From Rhizobium mesosinicum (lineage in GTDB: Bacteria > Pseudomonadota > Alphaproteobacteria > Rhizobiales > Rhizobiaceae): 64,000 nucleotides of DNA. The stretch spans positions 648,110-712,109 of the forward strand of contig NZ_JAEUAK010000004.1 in assembly GCF_019511345.1 (NCBI RefSeq). The letters are read 5' to 3'. The translations under genes were made by a program, and so were the position numbers. Below are positions 47,824-55,892 of the stretch, one piece after another. A model generated the notes under the pieces. That model saw only the letters and a list, made by a program, of their open reading frames with translations, was not told the DNA's origin and did no database searches. How positions within the stretch are numbered: position 1 is the first letter of the stretch; every line of letters begins with the position of its first letter.

Positions 47824-48896
47824 TGCGGCGCCTTCTGAAGATTATCGGCTGGCTCCTGGCGGTTCTCGTCGTCGCCGTCCTGCTGCTGCTCGGCCCCGTT
47901 GCCTATGTCGAGGCCTTCTGTCATGCCGACCCCGAACCCGACAGCAACAAGCCGCTGATATCGGATCCCGAATTCCGCCGGCAGGAGGCCAATACCTATC
48001 TCACTTATCCGGAGTGGCATATCGTCTATGCCTATGACGGCCTCGCCGAAACCCTGAAGACGGGCGATGAATATGGCTTCGGCTATGTCTCCAGTATGAG
48101 GGATTTCTGGGTCGCAGACTGTGCGCTGACCCGCATTGCCGATCGCCACGGCGGTGCTGACAGAGAGACGCGAATGATGATCGCCACCATCGGTGTCAGC
48201 TTCACCCTCGAAATGGGCCTGAAGGCGGCCTATGAGGAAACGGTCGGCCGGCTTTTTGCACTCTGGCGCGGCAGCGAAAAGACGCCACAGGATATCGTCG
48301 CCCGCGATATGGCGATCGATTATGCCGCCTTCCTGCGCCAGACCCCATGGTACAAATATCCCTTCCAGCCCTGGATCGACAGGCTTTGGGCCGCACCGGT
48401 GGAAGAGCCGCTGCGTGGCTGGGAGCGTCGTCTGGCGCTCGGCGGCGAGTGGCGTGCAAAGATCGCCTATGCCGGCATGATCGCCAGAGCTGTCGCCGCA
48501 ACGGGAGAGGCGAAGCTCACGATCCGATCGGTCATATCAGGCCTGCCGGCGAACAGGCTTTCGACAATTCCTGATGTATCGGTCATTTCAGAAAGTGCCG
48601 ATGGTGTACTGATCGAAACGCCGCGCTACGACCGCTTCACCCATATCCTTGCGGAGATCGCGAAGGCCGGCGGCACAATCGGCGAGATTGCCGGCAATGA
48701 CGAAATCATGGTGTCGCTGACCATGCCGTCAGGGATGGAGCAAGGCAATCTGGCCGGCGAGGTGATCGCCCGCCTGCCTCGCACCGGTTTCGACAGCGAC
48801 CGCCTGCTTCTGTCAGTCAGGATGGCTGATCTGGCGCCGCTGCTCAAAGACCGGCCGATTGCCGATCCCGGCCTTGAGCATATATTCGATTTCTGA
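47823..48896 (+). CDS. Uncharacterised membrane-anchored protein
   Basis: A 357-residue protein with one N-terminal transmembrane helix (about residues 7-27) and a large periplasmic part. Conserved-looking features are a cysteine-containing CHADPEPD segment after the anchor, the aromatic run TYPEWHIVYAYDG, and a predicted helical middle with KAAYEETVGRLFALWRG. The C-terminal third looks like an alpha/beta domain. I recognise no family or catalytic motif. ATG 47823 shares a base with the preceding stop (TGATG); a GTG one codon upstream is also possible. It belongs to the flavoenzyme operon. Confidence 0.8.
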   Translation: MRRLLKIIGWLLAVLVVAVLLLLGPVAYVEAFCHADPEPDSNKPLISDPEFRRQEANTYLTYPEWHIVYAYDGLAETLKTGDEYGFGYVSSMRDFWVADCALTRIADRHGGADRETRMMIATIGVSFTLEMGLKAAYEETVGRLFALWRGSEKTPQDIVARDMAIDYAAFLRQTPWYKYPFQPWIDRLWAAPVEEPLRGWERRLALGGEWRAKIAYAGMIARAVAATGEAKLTIRSVISGLPANRLSTIPDVSVISESADGVLIETPRYDRFTHILAEIAKAGGTIGEIAGNDEIMVSLTMPSGMEQGNLAGEVIARLPRTGFDSDRLLLSVRMADLAPLLKDRPIADPGLEHIFDF

Positions 48897-48904
48897 ACCA
48901 TCGG

Positions 48905-49222
48905 ATGGGTCGCTCTTTGATCAGACGCTTGGCACGCAGGACAGGCACTTCGATTGCGGTCGTTGCTGCAGTCTTCGTGCTGTTTGCTGTCGTCTTTGCG
49001 GCAACGGGCGAGGCGCCAGCTGCCATGGTCTTTCCCGCCGTCAGCATTGAACCCGGCTCATTGCCCGAAGGTGTCTCCATCCTGCGGTGGGGCAGGGGCT
49101 TTGCTGTCGTCACAAGCGAACGCAGCGACTACGTGCGTGCGCTCTATGGCAAGGGGGCGCTTCTTGTTCTGCCGCTGCGTAAGAGCGGCTGTCTGGCGCT
49201 ACGGCCTGCATCTTCGCCATGA
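48905..49222 (+). CDS. Small uncharacterised membrane-anchored protein
   Basis: A 105-residue protein with a basic N-terminus, one hydrophobic helix at about residues 16-34 and a short periplasmic domain containing a possible Cys near the end (KSGCLALRPA). The segment GFAVVTSERSDYVRALYGKGA suggests a small alpha/beta fold. No family is recognised. It begins eight bases after the previous stop and precedes a hairpin, closing the four-gene operon that starts with the flavoenzyme. Confidence 0.7.
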   Translation: MGRSLIRRLARRTGTSIAVVAAVFVLFAVVFAATGEAPAAMVFPAVSIEPGSLPEGVSILRWGRGFAVVTSERSDYVRALYGKGALLVLPLRKSGCLALRPASSP

Positions 49223-49225
49223 GAA

Positions 49226-49250
49226 AAGCCGGATGCAGAACATCCGGCTT
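49226..49250 (+). terminator. Hairpin after the flavoenzyme operon
   Basis: AAGCCGGATG and CATCCGGCTT pair perfectly around CAGAA, four bases after the last stop of the operon. Only short T runs follow, so termination strength is uncertain; on the reverse strand it could also serve the small-protein cluster. Confidence 0.7.
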
Positions 49251-49278
49251 GCATTCAGGCTTCGCTGCAGGAGCGGCT

Positions 49279-49413
49279 TTAGAAAGCGCTATGCTTTTTG
49301 TTGAGCGATTTCACTTCCTCGCTTTCACGGCGTAGCGCGGAAATCGTCGAAGTAACGGACACTATGAACATGATACTGATGAGTGCTGTGAGAACTGTCA
49401 GGATCGTGAACAT
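49279..49413 (-). CDS. Micro-protein with one transmembrane helix (44 residues)
   Basis: A short reading frame with a convincing ribosome site (AAAGGAACGGCC before ATG). The product is one hydrophobic helix over residues 1-26, rich in Ile, Val, Leu, Ser and Thr, then a charged tail (RRESEEVKSLNKKH). The codons fit the local composition. It lies 37 bases after the next micro-protein gene on the same strand and may share its transcript. I recognise no family. Single-helix proteins of this size are often regulators of membrane complexes, which is inference here. Confidence 0.55.
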   Translation of the reverse strand: MFTILTVLTALISIMFIVSVTSTISALRRESEEVKSLNKKHSAF

Positions 49414-49450
49414 GGCCGTTCCTTTCTATAGGGAATTGCGTTAATGCCCC

Positions 49451-49612
49451 TTAGTACTGGCCGAGTACGCTGACGGTGCGTGCCGAAGCGAATGGGCCAT
49501 AGACTTTGGAAGCATCAACCTTCTGGTTGTCATAGAGAGCGATTGTGGCAGCCAGCATGCCCGTAATCATTACCATCCAAAGCATGTTGATCATGGTGAT
49601 CTTGCCAGGCAT
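49451..49612 (-). CDS. Micro-protein with one transmembrane helix (53 residues)
   Basis: The product has a Met-rich hydrophobic helix at about residues 7-27 (INMLWMVMITGMLAATIAL) and a 25-residue polar C-terminus. The start at 49612 is supported by GGAAGGGAA seven bases upstream; a longer frame to 49660 is highly basic and less likely. A GTTC-N7-GTTC box lies about 135 bases upstream. The gene sits between two other tiny membrane-protein frames in the same orientation. Function unknown. Confidence 0.6.
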   Translation of the reverse strand: MPGKITMINMLWMVMITGMLAATIALYDNQKVDASKVYGPFASARTVSVLGQY

Positions 49613-49744
49613 CTTAATTCCCTTCCTGCCGCGTTGCCGCTTCTCGTATGTGTCGATCATGTGAACGCATCCGTCTTTAAAAGGTTCCCGCCGGATGTTG
49701 ACGGGGGTTTACCAACGGTGTTCTGAAGCGACCTTGAATGTCGT

Positions 49745-49759
49745 GTTCATCTACCGTTC
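49745..49759. promoter_or_regulatory. Candidate LexA (SOS) box upstream of the micro-protein genes
   Basis: GTTCATCTACCGTTC matches GTTC-N7-GTTC exactly. It overlaps the stop codon of the upstream micro-protein and lies about 135 bases before the 53-residue gene. Its surroundings (29 bases) are about 75 percent identical to those of the second box at 50025, so the two sites look related by duplication. Confidence 0.5.
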
Positions 49760-49928
49760 AGAATTCAAATCGATTAGAACGCATGCGTCCGAGCTGTCGC
49801 ATGATGGCCGCATGTTCATTGACTGCCGGCCGTACCCATCCAAGCTGATGCCGATCTGCGAAGTAACCGTAGAAAAGCTCTGCAAATACTGAAAAAATCA
49901 CGGCTGTTGCGATGAGGATGATCAGCAT
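49758..49928 (-). CDS. Possible micro-protein with one transmembrane helix (56 residues)
   Basis: From ATG 49928 the frame encodes a hydrophobic helix at residues 1-22 (MLIILIATAVIFSVFAEL) and a soluble tail rich in Arg, His and Asn. GGAAAG lies six bases upstream of this start. The same frame remains open to 50030, but the longer start falls inside an SOS-box-like sequence and the extra residues look non-coding, so I prefer the shorter form. Orientation and topology match the two following micro-protein genes. Without homologues to compare, this is a moderate call. Confidence 0.42.
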   Translation of the reverse strand: MLIILIATAVIFSVFAELFYGYFADRHQLGWVRPAVNEHAAIMRQLGRMRSNRFEF

Positions 49929-49949
49929 GAGGGTCTTTCCGGGGATGAC

Positions 49950-49967
49950 GCTACCGGGACCGGTAGC
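49950..49967. repeat. Short perfect palindrome
   Basis: GCTACCGG and CCGGTAGC flank GA, an 18-base near-perfect palindrome in the leader region between the upstream SOS-like box and the 56-residue frame. It may be an operator or a transcript hairpin. Confidence 0.5.
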
Positions 49968-50024
49968 TTCTGTGTCGATGATCTGAGTAAAGCAGATCGC
50001 ATCTGAGCGGGCCTTGAACGTGCC

Positions 50025-50039
50025 GTTCATTCATCGTTC
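50025..50039. promoter_or_regulatory. Candidate LexA (SOS) box between coaD and the micro-protein cluster
   Basis: GTTCATTCATCGTTC matches GTTC-N7-GTTC exactly. It lies 97 bases upstream of the 56-residue micro-protein start on the reverse strand and 83 bases upstream of coaD on the forward strand. Location favours the micro-protein side, because coaD is not a known damage gene. Confidence 0.5.
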
Positions 50040-50121
50040 AGCCTCATCTGACGGCATGGCTAATTGACTTGCGAGAAAACGGCTTCCATGACAAAAGGCG
50101 TCAAACGGACGGCCGGACCAC

Positions 50122-50616
50122 ATGACCACAGCTTTCTATCCGGGGTCTTTCGACCCGATCACCAACGGACACGTCGACGTGCTGGTCCAGGCGCTCAACG
50201 TCGCCGAAAAGGTGATTGTCGCAATCGGTATCCACCCCGGGAAGACAGCGCTCTTTTCGTTCGACGAGAAAGCCGAACTGATCCGCGCGTCGCTCGCTGA
50301 AGTGCTGCCGGAAAAGAGCGCGCTTATCGATGTCGTCTCCTTCGATAATCTCGTCGTCGATGCTGCGCGCGCGCATGGCGCAAGCCTGCTTATCCGCGGC
50401 CTGCGTGACGGCACCGATCTCGATTATGAAATGCAGATGGCCGGGATGAACCGGCAGATGGCGCCCGATATCCAGACCATCTTTTTGCCGGCAGGCACAG
50501 CCTCGCGGCCCATTACCGCCACATTAGTGCGCCAGATCGCGGCCATGGGCGGAGATGTCAGCGCCTTCGTACCGGTGGCCGTGTTGAAAGCCCTGAAATC
50601 CAAGCGCAAAGACTAG
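50122..50616 (+). CDS. coaD: Phosphopantetheine adenylyltransferase
   Basis: The 164-residue enzyme makes dephospho-CoA, the fourth step from pantothenate to CoA. It starts with [15 protein letters not shown], carrying the TNGH nucleotide-binding motif of the nucleotidyltransferase fold, followed by [14 protein letters not shown] and the C-terminal [17 protein letters not shown] motif. Length is normal. It leads the coaD-cyclophilin-cyclophilin-queA-tgt series on the forward strand. Confidence 0.97.
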   Translation: MTTAFYPGSFDPITNGHVDVLVQALNVAEKVIVAIGIHPGKTALFSFDEKAELIRASLAEVLPEKSALIDVVSFDNLVVDAARAHGASLLIRGLRDGTDLDYEMQMAGMNRQMAPDIQTIFLPAGTASRPITATLVRQIAAMGGDVSAFVPVAVLKALKSKRKD

Positions 50617-50642
50617 GCGGAGACCGCCTCTATGGAGCCCAC

Positions 50643-51215
50643 ATGAAACTCTTCTATCTTGCATTTGCCGGCGTGCTGTATATTGCCTCTTTCGCGGGGG
50701 ACGCCTTTGCGCAGGCTGCCGATCACTACGTCACCATTCAGTTGAAGAGCGGCCCGGTCGTGATCCAGCTCCTGCCTGACGTCGCGCCAAAGCACGTTGC
50801 GCAGATCGAAGCGCTGGTGAAGAAGGGTGAATACGATAATGTCGCCTTCCACCGTGTCATCCCCGGCTTCATGGCCCAGACCGGCGACGTGAAATACGGC
50901 AACATGGAAAAGAACTTCGATGCGAGCCAGGCCGGCACCGGCGGCTCCGATCTGCCTGACCTTCCGGCAGAATTTTCTAAGACACCCTTCGTTCGCGGCA
51001 CGGTCGGCATGGCGCGCGCCCAGGATCCGAATTCCGCCAACTCGCAATTCTTTATCATGTTCGCTGACGGCTCCTTCCTGAACGGCCAGTACACGGTCGT
51101 TGGCAAGGTTGTCTCCGGCATGGAAAACGTCGACAAGATCAAGAAGGGCGAAGGCCAGAACGGCGAAGTCAGCAATCCCGACCGCATGATCAAGGTCACG
51201 CTGGGCAAGAAGTAA
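50643..51215 (+). CDS. ppiA: Periplasmic peptidyl-prolyl cis-trans isomerase (cyclophilin)
   Basis: A 190-residue cyclophilin with a signal peptide (cleavage near residue 22, GDAFAQAA), so it assists protein folding in the periplasm. The conserved segments VAFHRVIPGFMAQTGD, VGMARAQDPNSANSQFFIMF and TVVGKVVSGMENVDKI give the active-site Arg, Phe, Met and Gln residues. GGAGCCCAC lies before the ATG. It forms a tandem pair with the cytoplasmic cyclophilin 25 bases downstream, probably from gene duplication. Confidence 0.94.
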   Translation: MKLFYLAFAGVLYIASFAGDAFAQAADHYVTIQLKSGPVVIQLLPDVAPKHVAQIEALVKKGEYDNVAFHRVIPGFMAQTGDVKYGNMEKNFDASQAGTGGSDLPDLPAEFSKTPFVRGTVGMARAQDPNSANSQFFIMFADGSFLNGQYTVVGKVVSGMENVDKIKKGEGQNGEVSNPDRMIKVTLGKK

Positions 51216-51240
51216 GTTCGAGACAACAAGGAGAACGACA

Positions 51241-51750
51241 ATGGCCGAGATCAAGGATCCGGAAAACACCATCATTCTGGAAACGACCAAGGGCAAGGTT
51301 GTCATCCAGCTTCTGCCGCAAGTGGCCCCCGAGCATGTCAAGCGCATCAAGGAACTCGCCCGCGAGAAGGCCTATGACGGTGTCGTTTTCCACCGCGTCA
51401 TCGCCGATTTCATGGCGCAGACGGGTGACGTGCAGTTCGGCAAGAAAGGCGGCGAGAATTTCAACCCTGGCCGCGCCGGCATGGGCGGTTCTTCGAAGGA
51501 CGATCTCAAGGCTGAATTCTCGGCAACGCCGCATGTCCGCGGCACCTGCTCGATGGCTCGTTCGCAGAGCCCTAATTCGGCCAACTCCCAGTTCTTCATC
51601 TGCTTCACCGATGCTCCGTGGCTGAACAAGCAGTATTCCGTCTGGGGTCAGGTCGTCGAAGGCATGGACAATATCGACAAGATCAAGAAGGGCGAACCCG
51701 TCTCCGATCCGGATTCGATCGTCTCCATGCGGGTTGCCGCCGACGTCTGA
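51241..51750 (+). CDS. ppiB: Cytoplasmic peptidyl-prolyl cis-trans isomerase (cyclophilin)
   Basis: A 169-residue cyclophilin without signal peptide. The catalytic regions VVFHRVIADFMAQTGD and CSMARSQSPNSANSQFFICF are intact. It shares long identical segments with the upstream periplasmic paralogue. GGAG lies a few bases before the ATG. Its position between CoA and queuosine genes seems to be conserved gene order rather than a pathway link. Confidence 0.94.
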   Translation: MAEIKDPENTIILETTKGKVVIQLLPQVAPEHVKRIKELAREKAYDGVVFHRVIADFMAQTGDVQFGKKGGENFNPGRAGMGGSSKDDLKAEFSATPHVRGTCSMARSQSPNSANSQFFICFTDAPWLNKQYSVWGQVVEGMDNIDKIKKGEPVSDPDSIVSMRVAADV

Positions 51751-51822
51751 TTGTGATTTCTGCTGAAACCCGCCCTTGCGCGAGAGCGCGGGGCGGGTTT
51801 CGCTTTGCCTGGAAGTGCTTTG

Positions 51823-52908
51823 ATGCGCGTAGACCTCTTCGATTTCGACCTGCCGGATGAACGCATTGCGCTGCGGCCCGCTGATCCGCGCGACAGCGCG
51901 CGGCTGCTTGTCGTCGATCCGAACGGGCAGCCGGTTCTTTCCGATCATCGCGTCTTCGACCTGCCGTCCTTCCTGCGCGCTGGCGATGCACTGGTCTTCA
52001 ACGATACCAAGGTCATCCCGGCGCAGCTCGAAGGCATCCGCCACCGCGAGGGTGCGGGCGGCCAACAGGTTTCGGCCACGCTGCATATGCGTATCGGCGC
52101 CAACAAGTGGAAAGCCTTCGCCAAACCCGGCAAGCGTATCAAGGAAGGCGATCGTATCGCCTTCGGCCATGGTGGCGAAAGCTGCATGATCGGCTCGCTC
52201 GATGCGACCGTCGAGGACAAGGGCGACGCGGGCGAGGTGACGCTCTCCTTCGACCTTTCCGGCCCTGCGCTCGATGAGGCCATTGCCAGCGTCGGCCATA
52301 TTCCGCTGCCGCCCTATATCGCCGCCAAGCGTCCGGAGGACGAACGAGACCGCGCCGACTACCAGACCATCTATGCACGGGAGGAGGGCGCTGTCGCTGC
52401 CCCGACCGCCGGCCTTCATTTCACACCTGATCTGTTCGAGGCGCTCGAAAAAGCTGGCATCGAACGGCATTTCGTGACGCTTCACGTTGGCGCCGGCACC
52501 TTCCTCCCGGTCAAGGCCGACGATACCGACGATCATAAGATGCATCTCGAAAGCGGCTATGTCAGCGCCGAGATCGCTGCGAAGCTGAATGCCGTTAAGG
52601 CAAGGGGCGGGCGCATCGTCTGCGTCGGCACGACCTCGCTGCGGCTGATCGAGAGCGCCGCAGAGGAAAGCGGTGAGATCAAGCCCTGGGCCGGCGCAAC
52701 CGGCATCTTCATCACGCCCGGATACCGTTTCAAGGCGGTCGATATCCTGATGACGAATTTCCACCTGCCGCGTTCGACACTGTTCATGCTGGTCTCGGCC
52801 TTCGCCGGCTTCGACACCATGCACGCGGCCTATAAACATGCCATTTCGACAGGCTACCGCTTCTATTCTTACGGCGACGCGAGCCTTCTTTTCCGGAAAG
52901 ACCGATGA
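51823..52908 (+). CDS. queA: S-adenosylmethionine:tRNA ribosyltransferase-isomerase
   Basis: The 361-residue enzyme transfers and rearranges the ribosyl part of SAM onto preQ1 in tRNA, giving epoxyqueuosine. It carries the family segments [37 protein letters not shown] and [11 protein letters not shown], and the C-terminal [20 protein letters not shown] 51823 is preferred; an in-frame extension to 51805 adds six residues only. The stop overlaps the tgt start (ATGA), so the two consecutive steps of queuosine synthesis are translationally coupled. Confidence 0.97.
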   Translation: MRVDLFDFDLPDERIALRPADPRDSARLLVVDPNGQPVLSDHRVFDLPSFLRAGDALVFNDTKVIPAQLEGIRHREGAGGQQVSATLHMRIGANKWKAFAKPGKRIKEGDRIAFGHGGESCMIGSLDATVEDKGDAGEVTLSFDLSGPALDEAIASVGHIPLPPYIAAKRPEDERDRADYQTIYAREEGAVAAPTAGLHFTPDLFEALEKAGIERHFVTLHVGAGTFLPVKADDTDDHKMHLESGYVSAEIAAKLNAVKARGGRIVCVGTTSLRLIESAAEESGEIKPWAGATGIFITPGYRFKAVDILMTNFHLPRSTLFMLVSAFAGFDTMHAAYKHAISTGYRFYSYGDASLLFRKDR

Positions 52909-54038
52909 CGACTGAGAACTTCCAGTTCACCCTCAAGAAGACTGATGGCGGCGCTCGCCTCGGTGAAGTTTCCATGCCGCGCGGCGTAATCCGCACACCG
53001 GCCTTCATGCCGGTTGGTACGGTCGGCACGGTCAAGGCCATGTATCTCGACCAGGTGCGCGAGACGGGTGCCGACATCATCCTCGGCAATACCTATCACC
53101 TGATGTTGCGCCCGACGGCGGAGCGTGTCGCCCGCCTCGGCGGCCTGCACAAGCTCATCCGCTGGGAGCATCCGATCCTGACGGATTCCGGTGGCTTTCA
53201 GGTCATGTCTCTGTCCGGCCTGCGCAAGCTCGATGAGCAGGGCGTCACCTTCAAGTCGCATGTCGACGGCAGCCTGCACCATATGTCACCGGAGCGCTCC
53301 ATCGAAATCCAGGGGCTGCTCGGCTCCGATATCCAGATGCAGCTCGATGAATGCGTGGCATTGCCGGCCGAGCCCAAGGAAATCGAGCGCGCCATGGAGC
53401 TCTCGTTGCGTTGGGCCGAGCGCTGCAAGGTCGCTTTCGGCAACCAGCCGGGCAAGGCCATGTTCGGTATCGTCCAGGGTGGCGACGTGCCGGCCCTGCG
53501 TGTCCGCTCCGCTGAAGAACTCGCCAAACTCGATCTCAAGGGCTATGCCGTCGGCGGCCTTGCAGTTGGCGAGCCACAAGATGTGATGCTGAAGATGCTC
53601 GAAGAAACACTTCCGGTCCTGCCCGGTGAAAAACCGCGCTACCTGATGGGTGTCGGCACACCTGACGATATCTTGAAATCCGTTGCCCGCGGCATCGATA
53701 TGTTCGACTGCGTAATGCCAACCCGCTCGGGCCGCCATGGCCTGGCTTTCACTCGCCGCGGCAAGGTCAATATCCGCAACGCCCGCCACGCAGAAGACAT
53801 GCGCCCGCTCGACGAACAATCGAATTGCCCGGCGACACGCGATTATTCGCGCGCCTATCTCCACCATCTCGTACGCGCCAACGAGGCACTCGGCGGCATG
53901 CTGCTCTCCTGGCATAATCTGAACTACTATCAGGAACTGATGCAGGGCATCCGCAAGGCGATTGCCGAAGGTCGTTTCGCCGATTTCATGGCCGAGACGA
54001 TCGAGGAATGGGCGAGGGGTGATCTCGAACCGGTGTGA
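52905..54038 (+). CDS. tgt: tRNA-guanine transglycosylase
   Basis: The 377-residue enzyme exchanges guanine 34 for preQ1 in tRNAs with GUN anticodons. Asp94 in LTDSGGFQ and nucleophile Asp265 in [12 protein letters not shown] are present. The zinc site is unusual: where E. coli has C-x-C-x2-C (302, 304, 307) before the zinc histidine, this protein reads S306-N-C308-P-A-T311, keeping only one of three cysteines plus the SRAYLHH histidines. It probably folds without zinc or uses other ligands. Convergent with the DUF4864 gene, stops abutting. Confidence 0.96.
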   Translation: MTTENFQFTLKKTDGGARLGEVSMPRGVIRTPAFMPVGTVGTVKAMYLDQVRETGADIILGNTYHLMLRPTAERVARLGGLHKLIRWEHPILTDSGGFQVMSLSGLRKLDEQGVTFKSHVDGSLHHMSPERSIEIQGLLGSDIQMQLDECVALPAEPKEIERAMELSLRWAERCKVAFGNQPGKAMFGIVQGGDVPALRVRSAEELAKLDLKGYAVGGLAVGEPQDVMLKMLEETLPVLPGEKPRYLMGVGTPDDILKSVARGIDMFDCVMPTRSGRHGLAFTRRGKVNIRNARHAEDMRPLDEQSNCPATRDYSRAYLHHLVRANEALGGMLLSWHNLNYYQELMQGIRKAIAEGRFADFMAETIEEWARGDLEPV

Positions 54039-54467
54039 TCAAATGCCCTTGCTGTCGGCATTCGGCACGATCTGTACGCCATTGATCTTGAAGCTGCCGT
54101 CCGGCTGACGAGCGACCTGATAGATCGCCGTCCAGTCCTTGCCATCCCGGCCGGAAATCAGCACTTCCTGATAGATCATCGCGCCATCATCGATCGATCT
54201 GCTGCGCCCGAAGGCATAATTGCCGGGATGGTAGACCGGCTCGTAGCTCTTCTTCACCATGGCGAAGAAGACATCCTTGTCTGGATACATGGCCTTGATG
54301 CCGGGTGCAGCGAAGGAATAGGCGGTATCCGCATCGTCCTTGAGGAATGCCCTGATCTGCTCCTCGATCATCGTCTGTGTTGTCTGCACAGGATCCTCGG
54401 CATGGGCCGCCATGGCTGACATTAGGGATACGGCACACAGAACCAGCACTGCGAAGAAAGCGCGCAT
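54039..54467 (-). CDS. Exported DUF4864 protein
   Basis: A 142-residue protein with a signal peptide (cleavage near residue 23, AAHAED) and a single small alpha/beta domain of the DUF4864 type, related in outline to NTF2-like folds. Recognisable segments are MIEEQIRAFLKDDADTAYSFAAPGIK and WTAIYQVARQPDGSFKINGVQIV. The function is unknown. It ends immediately next to the tgt stop on the opposite strand. Confidence 0.85.
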   Translation of the reverse strand: MRAFFAVLVLCAVSLMSAMAAHAEDPVQTTQTMIEEQIRAFLKDDADTAYSFAAPGIKAMYPDKDVFFAMVKKSYEPVYHPGNYAFGRSRSIDDGAMIYQEVLISGRDGKDWTAIYQVARQPDGSFKINGVQIVPNADSKGI

Positions 54468-54529
54468 GGGATGATCTCCGGCTATATCAGCAGAAGTGTA
54501 GGCTATTTTGCGCGCAAGGAAAGAGCCGC

Positions 54530-55795
54530 TCAGGACCAGCGACGGAAGAGCGCGCTGGCATTGACGCCGCCGAAACCGAAGCCATTGGTGATCGCATATT
54601 CCATCGCCACCTTGCGCGCCACCTTGCCCACGAGATCGATGCCTTCGGCCGCCGGATCGGCCGTTTCCAGATTGCGCGTCGGCGGAGCGATCTGATCGCG
54701 CAGCGCGAGAATCGTGAAGATCGCTTCAAGCCCACCTGCAGCACCCAGGAGATGACCCGTCGCCGACTTGGTAGCGCTGACGGCAATGCCGCCGTCGCGG
54801 CCGAAAACAGTACCGATTGCAGCGATCTCACCCTTGTCACCAACCGGTGTCGAGGTCGCATGCGCATTGAGATGCTTGACCTCCGAGGCAGGTATCCTGG
54901 CCTGCCGTAATGCCGCTTCCATCGCCCGGCGTGCACCGTCGCCATCTTCTGGTCCAGCCGTCATGTGGTAGGCATCGGCGGCCGTGCCGTAACCGACGAG
55001 TTCGGCAAGAGGCGTCGCGCCGCGCGCCAGCGCATGCTCAAGTGTTTCGATGACAAGAATGCCGGCCCCTTCGCCCATCACGAAACCATCGCGCGCCGTG
55101 TCGAAGGGACGTGATGCCAGTTCGGCCCGGTCATTGAAGCCGCTTGAGAGTGCGCGGGCTGCCGCAAAGCCGCCGAGGCTCACCTTGTCGATGCAGGCTT
55201 CGGCGCCGCCGCAGATAGCGACGTCAGCTTCACCGGAGCGGATCAGCCGCGCCGCGTCGCCGATGGCTTGAACGCTTGCCGCGCAGGCCGTTACCGGCGC
55301 CCCGAGCGGCCCTTTGAAGCCGTAGCGGATACTCACCTGGCCCGCCGCCAGGTTGACGAGGAAGGAAGGCACGGTGAAGGGCGAGAGCCGCCTCACGCCG
55401 CGCGTCTCAGCCGTGCGCACCGCATCCGCAATCGCCGGAAAGCCGCCGACGCCGGAGGCGATGATCGTCGCCGTCCGCTCGCGCGCATCGACGCTCTCAG
55501 GCATCCAGCCGGCCTGGCGCACCGCTTCGTCTGACGCCATCATGGCGAACTGGATGAAGCGGTCCATCTTCTTCTGGTCCTTGGGCGGCACGGCGCGATC
55601 GGGATCGAAACCGGCTTCGGCATCCTCCTCGATGGAGGGAACGACCCCACCGACCTTGGCGGCGAGATCGCCGACCATATCTTCGGGGAGAACGCGCAGG
55701 CCTGAACCGCCAGCGACGAGCCGGTTCCATGCGGTCTCGACGCCAACGCCAAGCGGCGAAACGAGTCCCATGCCGGTGACAACAATGCGTTCCAT
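54530..55795 (-). CDS. Beta-ketoacyl-ACP synthase II paralogue (FabF-like)
   Basis: The 421-residue condensing enzyme extends acyl-ACP with malonyl-ACP. The catalytic triad is Cys171 (VTACAAS), His312 (HATSTPVGD) and His348 (SATGHLLGAAGG). The N-terminus MERIVVTGMGLVSPLG and the DRFIQFAMMASDEAV segment place it with KAS II. It stands away from the main fatty acid genes and from any acyl carrier protein, so it may be an extra FabF for special acyl chains. The start at 55795 gives the family N-terminus; an upstream extension is not family-like. Confidence 0.92.
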   Translation of the reverse strand: MERIVVTGMGLVSPLGVGVETAWNRLVAGGSGLRVLPEDMVGDLAAKVGGVVPSIEEDAEAGFDPDRAVPPKDQKKMDRFIQFAMMASDEAVRQAGWMPESVDARERTATIIASGVGGFPAIADAVRTAETRGVRRLSPFTVPSFLVNLAAGQVSIRYGFKGPLGAPVTACAASVQAIGDAARLIRSGEADVAICGGAEACIDKVSLGGFAAARALSSGFNDRAELASRPFDTARDGFVMGEGAGILVIETLEHALARGATPLAELVGYGTAADAYHMTAGPEDGDGARRAMEAALRQARIPASEVKHLNAHATSTPVGDKGEIAAIGTVFGRDGGIAVSATKSATGHLLGAAGGLEAIFTILALRDQIAPPTRNLETADPAAEGIDLVGKVARKVAMEYAITNGFGFGGVNASALFRRWS

Positions 55796-55858
55796 GGATT
55801 TGTCCTTTCTAAAGCAATTCGAGCAACAGTGCGGAGCTGGTTTGCGTTCGGAACTGCG

Positions 55859-55892
55859 TAAAAACAAAAAGATAGAGCACTGGAAATGCTCT
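55859..55892 (-). terminator. Rho-independent terminator of the HxlR gene
   Basis: Reading the reverse strand, AGAGCA and TGCTCT pair around a short loop, and ATCTTTTTGTTTTT follows. The stem overlaps the stop codon of the HxlR-family gene. Confidence 0.85.

Noticed and set aside
49929..50030. Longer start for the 56-residue micro-protein
   Set aside because: The upstream ATG lies inside the SOS-like box. The peptide start MNGTFK is mirrored by MNTTFK at the duplicated box, so it follows the duplicated DNA rather than a protein.
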